Under the pieces are notes generated by a model that made no database searches, was not told where the DNA came from, and worked only from the letters and a program-made list of their open reading frames with translations. The position numbers and the translations under genes were made by a program. From NCBI GenBank assembly GCA_003258795.1, contig QHMH01000008.1, forward strand, positions 80,422 through 144,421: a stretch of DNA of 64,000 nucleotides, given 5' to 3'. Of the stretch, positions 7,804 through 16,682 are shown piece after piece (the stretch's first letter is position 1; every line of letters starts with the position of its first letter). The DNA comes from Candidatus Melainabacteria bacterium (GTDB lineage: Bacteria; Cyanobacteriota; Vampirovibrionia; Gastranaerophilales; Gastranaerophilaceae).

Positions 7804-8889
7804 TTAGCCCCCTGCAAGTGCAAGTGGAGTATGCATTAGCACAAAATAAATTGATGCAGAAATTGCCATACAAATTGGAATTGTACAAATCCATGCGGTA
7901 ACGATATTTTTAACCATTCCCCATTTTACAGCAGATGCTTTAACCATACTACCAACACCAACAATCGCAGTTGAAATAATATGAGTTGTACTTACAGGGA
8001 ACCCGAAATGTGACGCTGTTAAAATAATACTTGCAGATGCAACTTCAACCGAAAAACCATGAATAGGCTTCATTTTTATAACTTTAGAACTCATTGTTCT
8101 TATTATTTTCCATCCGCCAGTCATTGTTCCAGATGCAAGTGCAACTGCGCAAGTACAAATAACCCAAGTTGGAATAGTAAATGTCGTTTCGTGAATAACG
8201 CCGTAAGTCAAAAGTGATAAAGTTATAATACCCATTGTTTTTTGAGCATCATTTGAGCCATGGCTGAATGCAAGAAAACCAGATGAAAATAATTGTAATT
8301 TTCTAAAAAGTTTATTAAGTGATTCAGGACGCATTTTGTGAAATATTTTTAAAAGAATAAATATCACAGAAAATCCAACAACAAATCCTAAAATAGGTGA
8401 AACAACCATAGGAATAAGAATTTTATCAAGAACGGTGTGTAAGTTTACAATATCCACAGCAGGGTGAGAAATTCTAAATGACGGCAATTTGATAATAAGT
8501 TCATAATGCTTATCCAAATTCATTGCAGCATGCGTGATAGAAGCTCCTAACAGTCCGCCGATTAGTGCATGTGATGAACTTGAAGGTAATCCAAGAAGCC
8601 AAGTGAAAATATTCCAAAAAATAGCACCCAAAAGTGCTGCTAAAATAACCAACTGTGTTATATACTCTCCAGAAACCATACCCGCACCAATAGTTTGTGC
8701 AACGTGTGTTCCAAAAAATGCCCCTGTAAAATCCAAAACTGCAGCATAAAGTATTGCAACCCTCGGGCTTAACGCCTTTGTTGATATTACGGTAGCGATT
8801 GCATTTGCTGAATCGTGAAAACCGTTAATATATTCAAAAATATATGCAATTATTATAACTGATATTAAAAGTACTAATGCTATTGTCAT
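7804..8889 (-). CDS. pit: Inorganic phosphate transporter, PiT family
   Basis: A 361-aa inner-membrane symporter for phosphate (usually as a metal-phosphate complex). It contains the two inverted family signatures: NGFHDSANAIATVIS near residue 25 and FSHGSNDAQKTMGI near 208. About ten hydrophobic segments are present. The gene for a PhoU-like DUF47 protein lies 4 bases upstream, and the two are typically cotranscribed. Length matches the shorter bacterial PiT proteins. Confidence 0.93.
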   Translation of the reverse strand: MTIALVLLISVIIIAYIFEYINGFHDSANAIATVISTKALSPRVAILYAAVLDFTGAFFGTHVAQTIGAGMVSGEYITQLVILAALLGAIFWNIFTWLLGLPSSSSHALIGGLLGASITHAAMNLDKHYELIIKLPSFRISHPAVDIVNLHTVLDKILIPMVVSPILGFVVGFSVIFILLKIFHKMRPESLNKLFRKLQLFSSGFLAFSHGSNDAQKTMGIITLSLLTYGVIHETTFTIPTWVICTCAVALASGTMTGGWKIIRTMSSKVIKMKPIHGFSVEVASASIILTASHFGFPVSTTHIISTAIVGVGSMVKASAVKWGMVKNIVTAWICTIPICMAISASIYFVLMHTPLALAGG

Positions 8890-8893
8890 ATTC

Positions 8894-9526
8894 TTAACTA
8901 TTCTTCAATGCAATGTTTAAAATTGCATCCGATACTCCATAACACTTGTTATTTGCAGCTTCGAGTATCTTGTAAATTTCTCTCAACTTAATAACTTCAA
9001 GTGCATCAAATTCTCCAGAAAATAGTTTTCCAAGGGCTCTGTAATGAATATCATCCCCTAAAATTTCTATTTCCTTCATTACTTCTCTACTTTCTGTAAT
9101 TTCTTTAGTTTTAGAAAGTGTTTTTAATAATGAAACAATCTTTGTTAATTCTTTTGTTGCCTTCAAAACTGCTTCTGTTTGTTGCAAAAGTTCTTCTGTG
9201 TGGTTACAAATGCAATAAACATTCATACTCAACATAGCTTGTGCAATCTTTTTAGAAATTTTACGAAGCATGCAAGCTAAAAGTTGTATATCTTCTCTAT
9301 CAATAGGAGTTACAAATGTTGAATTCAAAAGAGCTATTGTTTCTCTTTCTATATTTGACCCCCTATGTTTTAATGCTCTTGCTTCAATAATTTTATCATC
9401 TGTTAAACCGTTAACAACTACATCGTTTAATAATTCCGCTAATTTGTTACAGTTTTGTGCAGCATCTTCAAAACAATCGTAAAACACTGTATTTTTAGGC
9501 GGTAAAATTTTTTCTAATATATTCAC
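8894..9526 (-). CDS. DUF47 / PhoU-like Pit accessory protein
   Basis: A 210-aa all-helical protein of the DUF47 (PF01865) family found beside PiT transporters and thought to modulate phosphate uptake. It begins with LEKILPPKNTVFYDCFEDAA and has the E-rich helix GSNIERETIALLNSTFVTPIDREDIQLLA that marks the family. The start is GTG with AGGAG six bases upstream. It is the first gene of the phosphate uptake pair. No cytosolic metal site can be confirmed by eye. Confidence 0.87.
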   Translation of the reverse strand: MNILEKILPPKNTVFYDCFEDAAQNCNKLAELLNDVVVNGLTDDKIIEARALKHRGSNIERETIALLNSTFVTPIDREDIQLLACMLRKISKKIAQAMLSMNVYCICNHTEELLQQTEAVLKATKELTKIVSLLKTLSKTKEITESREVMKEIEILGDDIHYRALGKLFSGEFDALEVIKLREIYKILEAANNKCYGVSDAILNIALKNS

Positions 9527-9619
9527 TTAATTCTCCTGTAGAACTTCCAACTTTGTTCAACTGGATTATATCGTAAAATTATCAGTTTGTAACTCAAATT
9601 TTAATATTTTTTAACAATA

Positions 9620-10996
9620 TTATATTTTTGATGCGCCAACAGCTTTGTACAAACTTATTTGATCAATTTGACAATCTATTTTACTGCTTGTAACAAGTTT
9701 TTTTACACTTATAAGATTTTCTCTTTTTTGCAATAAATCAAGATAAGAACTTACACCAGCATCATATTGAGATTGAGTATAGCCAAAATCTTTTTCTTCC
9801 ATTGCTAAAGTTCTTTTGTTTGTTAAATATTTCTCATTGTCAAGTTTTAACCCAGACAATGAGTCATTAACCTCTTTGATAGCTGTTAAGTTAGTTTTGT
9901 AGTAATCTTGTAAAATTTGTTCATAACGAAGTTTGTTTATTTTTAAGTTTGCAATTTTAGATCCCCCAGAGAACAATTGCAACATTGCAGATCCTGCAAG
10001 TGCAGCAATAGTATTGTTCCAGTTCATAGAGGTGTTATTTGAGTCTGACAAAAATGTAAACAAGCCTATTATGTTTAGATTTGGTAAAAATTCTTTTTTT
10101 GCCACTCTTACGTCAATTCCTGCTTTTTCAACCATTTTTTCAGCAACAAGATAATCTGGTCTTTGTGTGATTATTTGTGATGAAATTTCTTTTGGAATAG
10201 GTTTTTCTTTTGTTATTTCATCGTATGAAATTCTTTTAAACTCTTCAATATTGTTTGGACTATCTCCAGTCAAAACGGCAAGGGAGTTTAAAAGAGCTAT
10301 TCTATTTTTCTTTAAATCATACATGTCAGCTTTAGCTGAGGTTCTTGCTTTATCGGCTTTTGTCAAGTCTGCAGTTGAAACGATTCCAACTTCGTTGCTC
10401 ATTTTCATCAACTGATAAATGTTTTCTCTGTCTTTTATTAAATCTTGTTGTAGTTCAATTAGTTTATCGAGCTTAACTATGTTGTAATAGGTAGAACCAA
10501 CTGCACTTGCAATTGCAATATATGCAGCTCTTTCTCTTATCTTGTCTGCTTCATAAGCTTTCTTTGAACTTCTTGTTTTATCTCTGTTTTTTAAAAATAA
10601 ATCTATTTCATAATTAGCAAGTATTGGTACAGCAAAAGCTCCATCTGTAGAATTAACCCCTGGAAGCTTATACAAGATTGGAGAAACACCAACGCTCAAA
10701 TTAGGAAGTTCTTTTGCAAGTTGAAGTCTTGTTCTTTGTTTTGATTCTTCTGTTTGTAGTGTTGTAATTTTTAAATCTTGATTATTTTCAAATGCTTTTA
10801 AAATGTATTCTGTCAAATAAGGGTCATCGTAATCTTCCCACCAGTCAAGATTTATATAATTCAATCTTACTGTACGTGCCTTTTGTGTTTTTGCTTCTTT
10901 TTTGCTGCTTGTTTTTACCTCCCCTTTGGCAAATGCAGGCAAAAAATTCATTCCCGTTAGACTTATTATAAGAAGTGTTGAAATAATCTTTTTCAT
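9620..10996 (-). CDS. TolC-type outer-membrane efflux protein
   Basis: A 458-aa outer-membrane channel subunit. A Sec signal peptide (about 1-23, cleavage after AFA) lacks a lipobox cysteine. The mature part has the duplicated helical OEP repeats, with a ripening NNQDLKITTLQTEES block near 70 and a second repeat around residue 280 (QRPDYLVAEKMVEKAGIDVRVAKK...). It would complete a tripartite pump with the EmrA/EmrB-like pair encoded divergently. An AAGGAG site precedes the ATG. It shares a 121-base control region with marR, so common regulation is likely. Confidence 0.88.
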   Translation of the reverse strand: MKKIISTLLIISLTGMNFLPAFAKGEVKTSSKKEAKTQKARTVRLNYINLDWWEDYDDPYLTEYILKAFENNQDLKITTLQTEESKQRTRLQLAKELPNLSVGVSPILYKLPGVNSTDGAFAVPILANYEIDLFLKNRDKTRSSKKAYEADKIRERAAYIAIASAVGSTYYNIVKLDKLIELQQDLIKDRENIYQLMKMSNEVGIVSTADLTKADKARTSAKADMYDLKKNRIALLNSLAVLTGDSPNNIEEFKRISYDEITKEKPIPKEISSQIITQRPDYLVAEKMVEKAGIDVRVAKKEFLPNLNIIGLFTFLSDSNNTSMNWNNTIAALAGSAMLQLFSGGSKIANLKINKLRYEQILQDYYKTNLTAIKEVNDSLSGLKLDNEKYLTNKRTLAMEEKDFGYTQSQYDAGVSSYLDLLQKRENLISVKKLVTSSKIDCQIDQISLYKAVGASKI

Positions 10997-11047
10997 TAGT
11001 TTTTCTCCTTACTTGACATTTAATATAATGATATGCTAACATAAGTT

Positions 11048-11063
11048 TGTTGTAAATGCAACA
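11048..11063. promoter_or_regulatory. Possible MarR operator between tolC-like and marR genes
   Basis: A perfect inverted repeat TGTTG-N6-CAACA sits in the short divergent region, followed by two further ACAAC half-sites (about 11075-11094). Half-site size and spacing fit a MarR dimer. Binding is inferred, not shown. Confidence 0.4.
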
Positions 11064-11117
11064 TGTTTTAAAAACAACACGTAACAAAAACAACATATTA
11101 ACAAATAAAGGATTCTT

Positions 11118-11594
11118 ATGACAAATATTGATGAAATAATGAAAAAGAGTTATGTTGATAGTCTTTATTACAATGTGAGATTGACTTCAAGATATTTAAA
11201 ATTTTTGGGTATACAGTTGCTTGAAAAGCTAAATATAGATTTAGCTTTTGATGAATTTGTTGCTCTTGATATCCTTCATAAGGATGGAGAGCTTTGTCAA
11301 AGAGATTTAGCAAAATTGATACTTAAGGACAGAGCAGGAACAGGTAGAATTGCATCTGAGCTTGAAAAAAGAGGTCTTATTGATATAAATATCGAAAAAA
11401 GATGTAATAGATTGATAAAAAAAATGACAATTACCGAAGCGGGAAAGAAAATTTTAAATGAAAGCATTTCCAAATTAAAACCTGTTCTTGATGGAATAAA
11501 TGCAGATTGTGATATGGAAGAAGAGTCAAAATTGATAAACTCTTTAAAAGAGCTTCGTATAAAAATTGGAAAGATTTTAGAAACGCAGATATAG
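11118..11594 (+). CDS. MarR-family transcriptional regulator
   Basis: A 158-aa winged-helix repressor. The DNA-binding core (about residues 40-110) shows DEFVALDILHKDGELCQRDLA, the recognition helix region DRAGTGRIASELEKRG, and the beta-wing with KRCNRLIKKMTITEAGKK. Flanking helices form the dimer interface. It is divergent from a TolC-type gene and 10 bases upstream of emrA, the usual arrangement for a ligand-responsive repressor of its own pump. An AAAGGA Shine-Dalgarno precedes the ATG. The inducing ligand is unknown, though fatty acids are plausible given the thioesterase gene in the operon. Confidence 0.92.
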   Translation: MTNIDEIMKKSYVDSLYYNVRLTSRYLKFLGIQLLEKLNIDLAFDEFVALDILHKDGELCQRDLAKLILKDRAGTGRIASELEKRGLIDINIEKRCNRLIKKMTITEAGKKILNESISKLKPVLDGINADCDMEEESKLINSLKELRIKIGKILETQI

Positions 11595-11604
11595 GAGATG
11601 GATA

Positions 11605-12609
11605 ATGGCAGAAGAAAACAAAACAGAAGCTATTGAAGCTGATGAAAAAAAACAAGGGGTGAAAAAGAAAAGATATCTTGTTATCCTTATTAGTGTTGTT
11701 GCAACTTTATGTGCGGCTTTGTACCTTATGTATTCAATGAAGTTTGAATCAACGGATGATGCTTATGTGGAAAGTCACATGGTTAGGGTTGCACCAAAAG
11801 TTTCTGGTCAAATTGTTGAAGTTTATATAAATGATAACCAAAAGATTAAAGAAGGCGATTTGGTTGCAAAAATTGATGACACTGATTACAAAGTAAAACT
11901 TGCACAAGCTGATGCAAATTATCAAAGAGCTTTATTTAATCAAAATGTTGCAAAAGCAAATTACAATGCCTCACAATCTGAAATTCAACTTGCAAAAACA
12001 GACTTAGAAAGATACAAAAAGCTTTATGAAGCTGGAGCTGTATCAAAGCAGGTTTACGATTCAGCACAAACAAAACTTGATAATGTTATGGCAAAACACA
12101 CAAGTGCGGAGCAGGCAATTTTTTCAAAAGAAGAAAACAAAGTTGCCGATGCTGATTTAAAGGCATTGAAAGCTTTGAGAGATCAAGCTGAACTTAATTT
12201 AAGTTATACAAAGATAAAAGCACCACAAGACGGAACAGTTACAAACAAAAATGTTGAAAAAGGTGCTTATGTGCAAGTGGGACAATCTTTATTTGTTCTT
12301 GTACCGCAAGAAGTTTGGGTTGTTGCAAACTTTAAAGAAAGTCAAGTTGGACATATGCGTTCTGGACAAGAAGTTGAAATAAAAGTAGATGCTTATAAAG
12401 ATAAAGTTTTTAAAGGAAAAGTTGACAGTATTCAAAGAGCATCTGGGGCAAAATCAAGTTTGTTCCCGCCTGAAAATGCAGTTGGTTCTTTCGTAAAAAT
12501 TGTTCAAAGAATCCCTGTAAAAATTGTATTCACGGAAAAAATTGATCCAGAAGTTTACAATATTGTTTCAGGAATGTCTGTTGTACCAAAGGTTAGAGTA
12601 AGAAAATAA
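11605..12609 (+). CDS. emrA: EmrA/HlyD-type membrane fusion protein
   Basis: A 334-aa periplasmic adaptor that links the EmrB-like pump to the outer-membrane channel. It has a Lys-rich cytosolic start, one membrane anchor (about residues 24-43), a biotinyl/lipoyl half with STDDAYVESHMVRVAPKVSG, a long alpha-hairpin (about 95-205) and a second lipoyl half with YTKIKAPQDGTVTNKNVEKG. The beta-barrel portion has VWVVANFKESQVGHMRSGQ. It starts 10 bases after marR and ends 1 base before emrB, so the three are one transcription unit. Confidence 0.93.
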   Translation: MAEENKTEAIEADEKKQGVKKKRYLVILISVVATLCAALYLMYSMKFESTDDAYVESHMVRVAPKVSGQIVEVYINDNQKIKEGDLVAKIDDTDYKVKLAQADANYQRALFNQNVAKANYNASQSEIQLAKTDLERYKKLYEAGAVSKQVYDSAQTKLDNVMAKHTSAEQAIFSKEENKVADADLKALKALRDQAELNLSYTKIKAPQDGTVTNKNVEKGAYVQVGQSLFVLVPQEVWVVANFKESQVGHMRSGQEVEIKVDAYKDKVFKGKVDSIQRASGAKSSLFPPENAVGSFVKIVQRIPVKIVFTEKIDPEVYNIVSGMSVVPKVRVRK

Positions 12610-12610
12610 G

Positions 12611-14188
12611 ATGAGTGAAGCGGTAGAAATAACGGCAGAAGAATGGAAACCCAAAAATGGTCCTTGGCTTATTGCCTTGCCAACGATATGTGCAGCGTTT
12701 ATGTTTGTACTTGATGAAACAATTGCAAACGTTGCATTATCGCATATGGCTGGAACTTTTTCAGTAAGCAGAGAAGAATCTTTATGGATTTTGACATTTT
12801 ACTTGGTTGCAAGTGGGGTAACAATTCCTGCTGTTGATTTCTTTTGTAAATTATTTGGAAGAAAAAATTTTTTCATATTAAGTATTATAATTTTTACAGC
12901 GGCATCATTTGCTTGTGGACTTGCAAATTCACTATCTATGATGATATGTGCAAGAATTTTTCAAGGTATAGGTGGTGGCGGTTTGCTTCCTATTGGGCAA
13001 GCAGTTTTATTGGAAGCCTTTCCAAAGAATGAGCGTGGAAAGGCCATGGCAACGTTTGGACTTGTTGTTGTTATGGCACCTATTATTGGTCCGGTTATTG
13101 GGGGATGGATTACCGATAATTGGGATTGGCCCTGGATTTTCTTTATAAATGTTCCTATAGGTATTTTGACCGTATTTTTAACTAAAATTTTCTTGGAGGA
13201 TCCCCCTTATGCAAGAAGACAAAAAAATGTTAAAGTTGACTATTTAGGATTATTTCTTCTTGTTACGTGGATGGTTTCACTTCAAGTAATTCTTGATAAG
13301 GGTAATAATAAGGATTGGTTTGCATCTCCTTTTATATTTAGATTATCGCTTGTTTTTGTTCTTGCGTTTTTATTGTTCTTGATTTCTCAAATCAAAAGAA
13401 AAAATACGTTAATCGATTTGAGTATTTGTAAAGATAAAAACTTTACGTTAGGGACATTCGTTCAAGTAATAATAATGGGGGTTATGCTTGCATCTCTTGC
13501 TATTTTACCTCAATTCTTACAATCTTTGATGGGATATACTGCATTCTTAAGTGGACTTTCGGTTATGCCGAGAGGATTGGGAGCATTGATTGCGTTGGGA
13601 CTTTCTGGGTATTTGTCTACTAAAATAGACAATAGGCTTTTAGCTGTTTGGGGCTTAATTTGTATTGGTACTGGTGGTTTGATGTTAGGATTTCTAAACC
13701 TTCAAATTTCGCCAATGAATATTGCTATTCCAAACTTTATTTTCGGATTAGGAATGGGGTTTGCAATGATGCCTTTGGTTTCTTTGTCAGTAATAACACT
13801 TAAAAACTCGCAAATGACGAATGCAAGTGGGGTTCAAAATCTTTTGAAAAATATTGGTGGTGCAATTGGTACATCTATTGTATCTACAATTATTTCAAGA
13901 ATGTCACAAGTTCATCAAGCTTATGCGATAAGGACATTAACGGATACAAATCCCATATTTCAGACAAAACTTGCGGCAACGATGGGTGCGCTATCTCAAC
14001 ATGTTGATTCAGTTACGGCTCATTATATGGCACAGTATAGCATTTATGGAGAATTGGTTAAACAATCAACGTTGTGGGGCTTTATTGAGGCTTTCAGAAT
14101 AGTTGGTTTGGTAGCATTTCTTGTTATTCCTTTGGTATTCCTTTTGCAGAAAATAGATTTTTCAAAAAATAGCGAAAGTGAGGCTTAA
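12611..14188 (+). CDS. emrB: EmrB/QacA-type drug or fatty-acid efflux transporter, DHA2 family MFS
   Basis: A 525-aa proton antiporter with about 14 membrane segments. The first helix carries the DHA2 signature FMFVLDETIANVAL, and the loop 2-3 block CKLFGRKNFF is a variant motif A. The motif-C-like region GLVVVMAPIIGPVIGGWI is clear. It begins one base after emrA and overlaps or abuts the thioesterase gene, indicating one operon. Substrates cannot be read from sequence; FarAB-type pumps of this family export long-chain fatty acids, which would suit the next gene. Confidence 0.92.
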   Translation: MSEAVEITAEEWKPKNGPWLIALPTICAAFMFVLDETIANVALSHMAGTFSVSREESLWILTFYLVASGVTIPAVDFFCKLFGRKNFFILSIIIFTAASFACGLANSLSMMICARIFQGIGGGGLLPIGQAVLLEAFPKNERGKAMATFGLVVVMAPIIGPVIGGWITDNWDWPWIFFINVPIGILTVFLTKIFLEDPPYARRQKNVKVDYLGLFLLVTWMVSLQVILDKGNNKDWFASPFIFRLSLVFVLAFLLFLISQIKRKNTLIDLSICKDKNFTLGTFVQVIIMGVMLASLAILPQFLQSLMGYTAFLSGLSVMPRGLGALIALGLSGYLSTKIDNRLLAVWGLICIGTGGLMLGFLNLQISPMNIAIPNFIFGLGMGFAMMPLVSLSVITLKNSQMTNASGVQNLLKNIGGAIGTSIVSTIISRMSQVHQAYAIRTLTDTNPIFQTKLAATMGALSQHVDSVTAHYMAQYSIYGELVKQSTLWGFIEAFRIVGLVAFLVIPLVFLLQKIDFSKNSESEA

Positions 14189-14189
14189 T

Positions 14190-14921
14190 ATGCCAGAATT
14201 TGTTCAAGAGTATCCAATTAGATTGGGAAATGTAGCTGCAAATTATAAAGCAAAAAAAGACACTATTTTAGCGGATTTTCAAGAATGTTTTGCAACTTTC
14301 TGTGCTGACAATAAAATCGCGGCATACGATGTCATAAAAGATAATTTGATATGGGTAGTATCAAACATAAATGTCCAATTTTTTGATGAGCTTCCATTAT
14401 GGAGAGAAAAGCTTCGTGTAAAAATTTGGGTATCCGAAGTAAAAAAATTACGAGCATATCTTGATTTCAGAGTTTATCATAACGAGGATTTGGTTGCAGA
14501 AGGTGATAGTTGTTTCTTTTTGCTTGATGCAACGACAAGACGACCTAAGCCTATTGATAAGGTTATTGAACCATTGGGGCTTGTTAATAAGCGTGTTTTT
14601 GAAAATCATGATAGAAGAGAGTTATTCGATTTTAAAGATAAAGTATGTGAAAATGATTTAACTGTTAATTTTAATGATTTAGATTTCAACGGACATGTTA
14701 ATAATTTATCTTATGTTTCTTGGGCCTATGCAAGTGTTCCAGAAGAATTTTTAAATGATTATGATGTTGAAAATGTTTCAATACATTTTTTAAAAGAGTG
14801 TTTTTATAGAGATAGAATTAAAGTTGTTTTTTATAAAAAAGATAATAAATTGAAGTTTGAAATATTAAAAAATTCTTCTTTAGTTTGTCAAATCGATATG
14901 ATTGCAAAAAAATATAAATAG
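14190..14921 (+). CDS. Acyl-ACP thioesterase, FatA/FatB-like (PF01643)
   Basis: Hydrolyses acyl-ACP to release free fatty acid. The 243-aa protein has two tandem hot-dog domains. The N-terminal one covers about residues 5-130 (with the FDELPLWREKLRVKIWVSEVKK strand-helix region). The second carries DLDFNGHVNNLSYVSW near residues 163-178, matching the Asp/Asn/His catalytic block of plant FatA/FatB enzymes. I prefer the ATG at 14190 because GTGAGG provides a ribosome site; a GTG at 14178 is also in frame. Sitting directly behind emrB suggests release followed by export of its product. Confidence 0.82.
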   Translation: MPEFVQEYPIRLGNVAANYKAKKDTILADFQECFATFCADNKIAAYDVIKDNLIWVVSNINVQFFDELPLWREKLRVKIWVSEVKKLRAYLDFRVYHNEDLVAEGDSCFFLLDATTRRPKPIDKVIEPLGLVNKRVFENHDRRELFDFKDKVCENDLTVNFNDLDFNGHVNNLSYVSWAYASVPEEFLNDYDVENVSIHFLKECFYRDRIKVVFYKKDNKLKFEILKNSSLVCQIDMIAKKYK

Positions 14922-14938
14922 TTTTTATTTTGTGCTTT

Positions 14939-14953
14939 TGCTAAAATTTTCTT
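14939..14953 (+). promoter_or_regulatory. Extended -10 promoter of a probable leaderless gene (PPTase)
   Basis: TGC-TAAAAT (14939-14947) is an extended -10 box, followed by exactly six bases and then the ATG. No Shine-Dalgarno is present. Transcription should start at or beside the A of the ATG. Confidence 0.5.
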
Positions 14954-15487
14954 ATGGAAATTTATTTTTTAAAAATTGATAGTATTGATGTCGAAAAACT
15001 TGAAATCGAAAATAAGTACAGTTGTAAAAAGCGTAATATTGAATATAATTTGGGACGGTATCTGGTAAAATTGATTGCGAAGAGTGTCTATAATTTGGAT
15101 AATACGGAAATTGTAGACGAAAAGAAACCATATTTTAAGTATTCGAATTTGAATTTTAGCATTTCTCATTCTGACAAAATTATTGGAGTTGCTTTTTCAG
15201 AGGACATTTTAGGTTTAGATATAGAAAAAGTAAAACAAAGAAACTATACAGAAATCGCAAAACGTATGCATTTTGACTGTAACAATCTGAAAGAGTTTTA
15301 TAAATGTTGGACATGCTTTGAAGCAAGGTATAAAAGTAAAAAGAATGATTGTTTATCTTTTGAATATGAAGATTATATTTGTTCAGTATCAAAGGATGAA
15401 ACTGATAATGTAAATGTGTTTTTAGTAAAGTTTTCAAATGATAAAATTTTATTAACCAATTGGGCAATTAAAAATTTTATACTTTAA
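14954..15487 (+). CDS. Sfp-type 4'-phosphopantetheinyl transferase family protein
   Basis: A 177-aa protein that would attach phosphopantetheine from CoA to a carrier protein. Family marks are FSISHSDKIIGVAF (about 70-83), GLDIEKV (about 86-92, the Mg-binding D-x-E) and the WTCFEARYK helix (about 119-127, with the ligand Glu). It is shorter than Sfp (about 225 aa) and divergent, so it may be AcpS-replacing or specialised. It follows the thioesterase by 32 bases with its own putative leaderless promoter. Its carrier is probably the fatty-acid ACP, by inference. Confidence 0.75.
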   Translation: MEIYFLKIDSIDVEKLEIENKYSCKKRNIEYNLGRYLVKLIAKSVYNLDNTEIVDEKKPYFKYSNLNFSISHSDKIIGVAFSEDILGLDIEKVKQRNYTEIAKRMHFDCNNLKEFYKCWTCFEARYKSKKNDCLSFEYEDYICSVSKDETDNVNVFLVKFSNDKILLTNWAIKNFIL

Positions 15488-15550
15488 CTTTTGATATTTT
15501 TATAGTAATATTAGGAAGATTTAATGATAAGCCTTGAAAGGGGAGATTTT

Positions 15551-16006
15551 ATGAAAAACTTAAAAAAAGCAATGTTAGTTGTGGCAATGTCTGTATTGGT
15601 ATTTGGTGCAAATAATTTTGCAATGGCAGACACTCAAAAAATTGCAGTAGTTAATGTTCCTGCTGTAGTAGAAGCATCATCACAAGTTCAAGCATTGAGA
15701 AAAGAACAACAAGTAAAGATGAAAGAACTTCAAAAATGGTTAGAAGTTGTAAAATCTGATGTCGATAAACAAAAAACAAAAGAAGGTAAAGAAACTCTTA
15801 TAAAAAAATATGACACTGAATTTGCTAAAAAGCAAGAAGCTATAAGAGCTGACTATACAAAGAAATTGCAAGCTATTGACAAAAATATCTCAACAGTGAT
15901 TGCAGCAGAAGCAAAAGCTCAAGGTTTTGATATTGTTTTGGCAAAAGGCGTAGTATTATATGGTGGTGTTGATATAACATCTGCTGTATCTAAAAAAGTA
16001 AAATAG
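15551..16006 (+). CDS. Periplasmic chaperone, Skp/OmpH family
   Basis: A 151-aa exported protein with a Sec signal (about 1-26, ending AMA) and the OmpH fold: a starting strand IAVVNVPAVVEASSQV, a long Lys/Glu-rich coiled coil (about 45-115) and a closing segment with GFDIVLAKGVVLYGGVDIT. Skp-like proteins carry unfolded outer-membrane proteins across the periplasm, so this supports a double-membrane cell. I chose the internal ATG at 15551 because GGGGAG precedes it and the signal peptide starts there. A strong terminator ends the gene. Confidence 0.85.
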   Translation: MKNLKKAMLVVAMSVLVFGANNFAMADTQKIAVVNVPAVVEASSQVQALRKEQQVKMKELQKWLEVVKSDVDKQKTKEGKETLIKKYDTEFAKKQEAIRADYTKKLQAIDKNISTVIAAEAKAQGFDIVLAKGVVLYGGVDITSAVSKKVK

Positions 16007-16021
16007 ATTATTTTCAAAAGG

Positions 16022-16060
16022 AAGCGCCCTGTTATTTTAATACAGGGCGCTTTCTTTTTT
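16022..16060 (+). terminator. Intrinsic terminator after the skp-like gene
   Basis: A nine-bp GC-rich stem (16024-16032 with 16042-16050), extended by two A-T pairs, loop of 9, followed by a T-rich tail at 16051-16060. It is one of the strongest terminators in the window. Confidence 0.9.
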
Positions 16061-16150
16061 GGCATGGTTGTTAAAAATAAACTTATTAAAAATCTGAAAA
16101 CCTTTGATTTTAGATGAAAAGACACCAAAAATAAAATTATACTTATGTTC

Positions 16151-16190
16151 AATAGACAATAGGGTTGTCAGTATGGTACAATTGTCTATT
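16151..16190. promoter_or_regulatory. Palindromic promoter region (10-bp arms) upstream of a small membrane-protein gene
   Basis: AATAGACAAT (16151-16160) and ATTGTCTATT (16181-16190) are a perfect inverted repeat with a 20-base spacer. Between them lies TGG-TACAAT (16174-16182), an extended -10, with TAGACA (16153-16158) as a -35 at 18 bases. The arms thus cover the -35 and the likely start site, a layout expected for a repressor operator. The regulator is unknown. Confidence 0.45.
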
Positions 16191-16208
16191 ATTTGAAGGG
16201 TTTGATTT

Positions 16209-16451
16209 ATGAAGATCAAGAAAAGCTTTGAAGAAAAGTTTTTAGAAATTATATTTCCTTTGGGAATAGTTTTTGAAATTATATTATTGTTTATTATTGG
16301 AATGCAAATTTCTCGTATATCATCTTATATGAAAGAACATCATATTACGATGAAACAGGCTGTAAAATATGTCATAACACAAGAAAGAACACCTATAAAT
16401 AATTCAAGGGTAGAAAAGAACAAAGGGATTATTATAAATTCTGAGCAATAA
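16209..16451 (+). CDS. Small single-pass membrane protein, unknown function
   Basis: An 80-aa protein I do not recognise. A basic N-terminus (MKIKKSFEEK) leads to one hydrophobic segment of about 23 residues (residues 12-34), followed by a polar tail containing MKEHHITMKQAVKYVI. This could be an N-in, C-out anchor protein. GAAGGG eight bases before the ATG is a good ribosome site. It stands alone behind a strikingly palindromic promoter. Small size makes it less certain than its neighbours. Confidence 0.6.
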   Translation: MKIKKSFEEKFLEIIFPLGIVFEIILLFIIGMQISRISSYMKEHHITMKQAVKYVITQERTPINNSRVEKNKGIIINSEQ

Positions 16452-16682
16452 GAAAATGTTGAAAAATATTAACAAGATAATTTCTTTATTGTATGAAATT
16501 TATACATTTTTAATATTCTTTAATATTTTTCAATAAAATCTTGACTGATAGTTACTATTAGGTTTTAAAATGTTAAAATAGATAGAAGAAACTTTTAATA
16601 CTTTAATAACTGGAACAATCTCATTATTAGGTAAAAAAGTTTTTTTACTAAATCATTTTTAAGTTCAGGAAAGGATTTTAAT

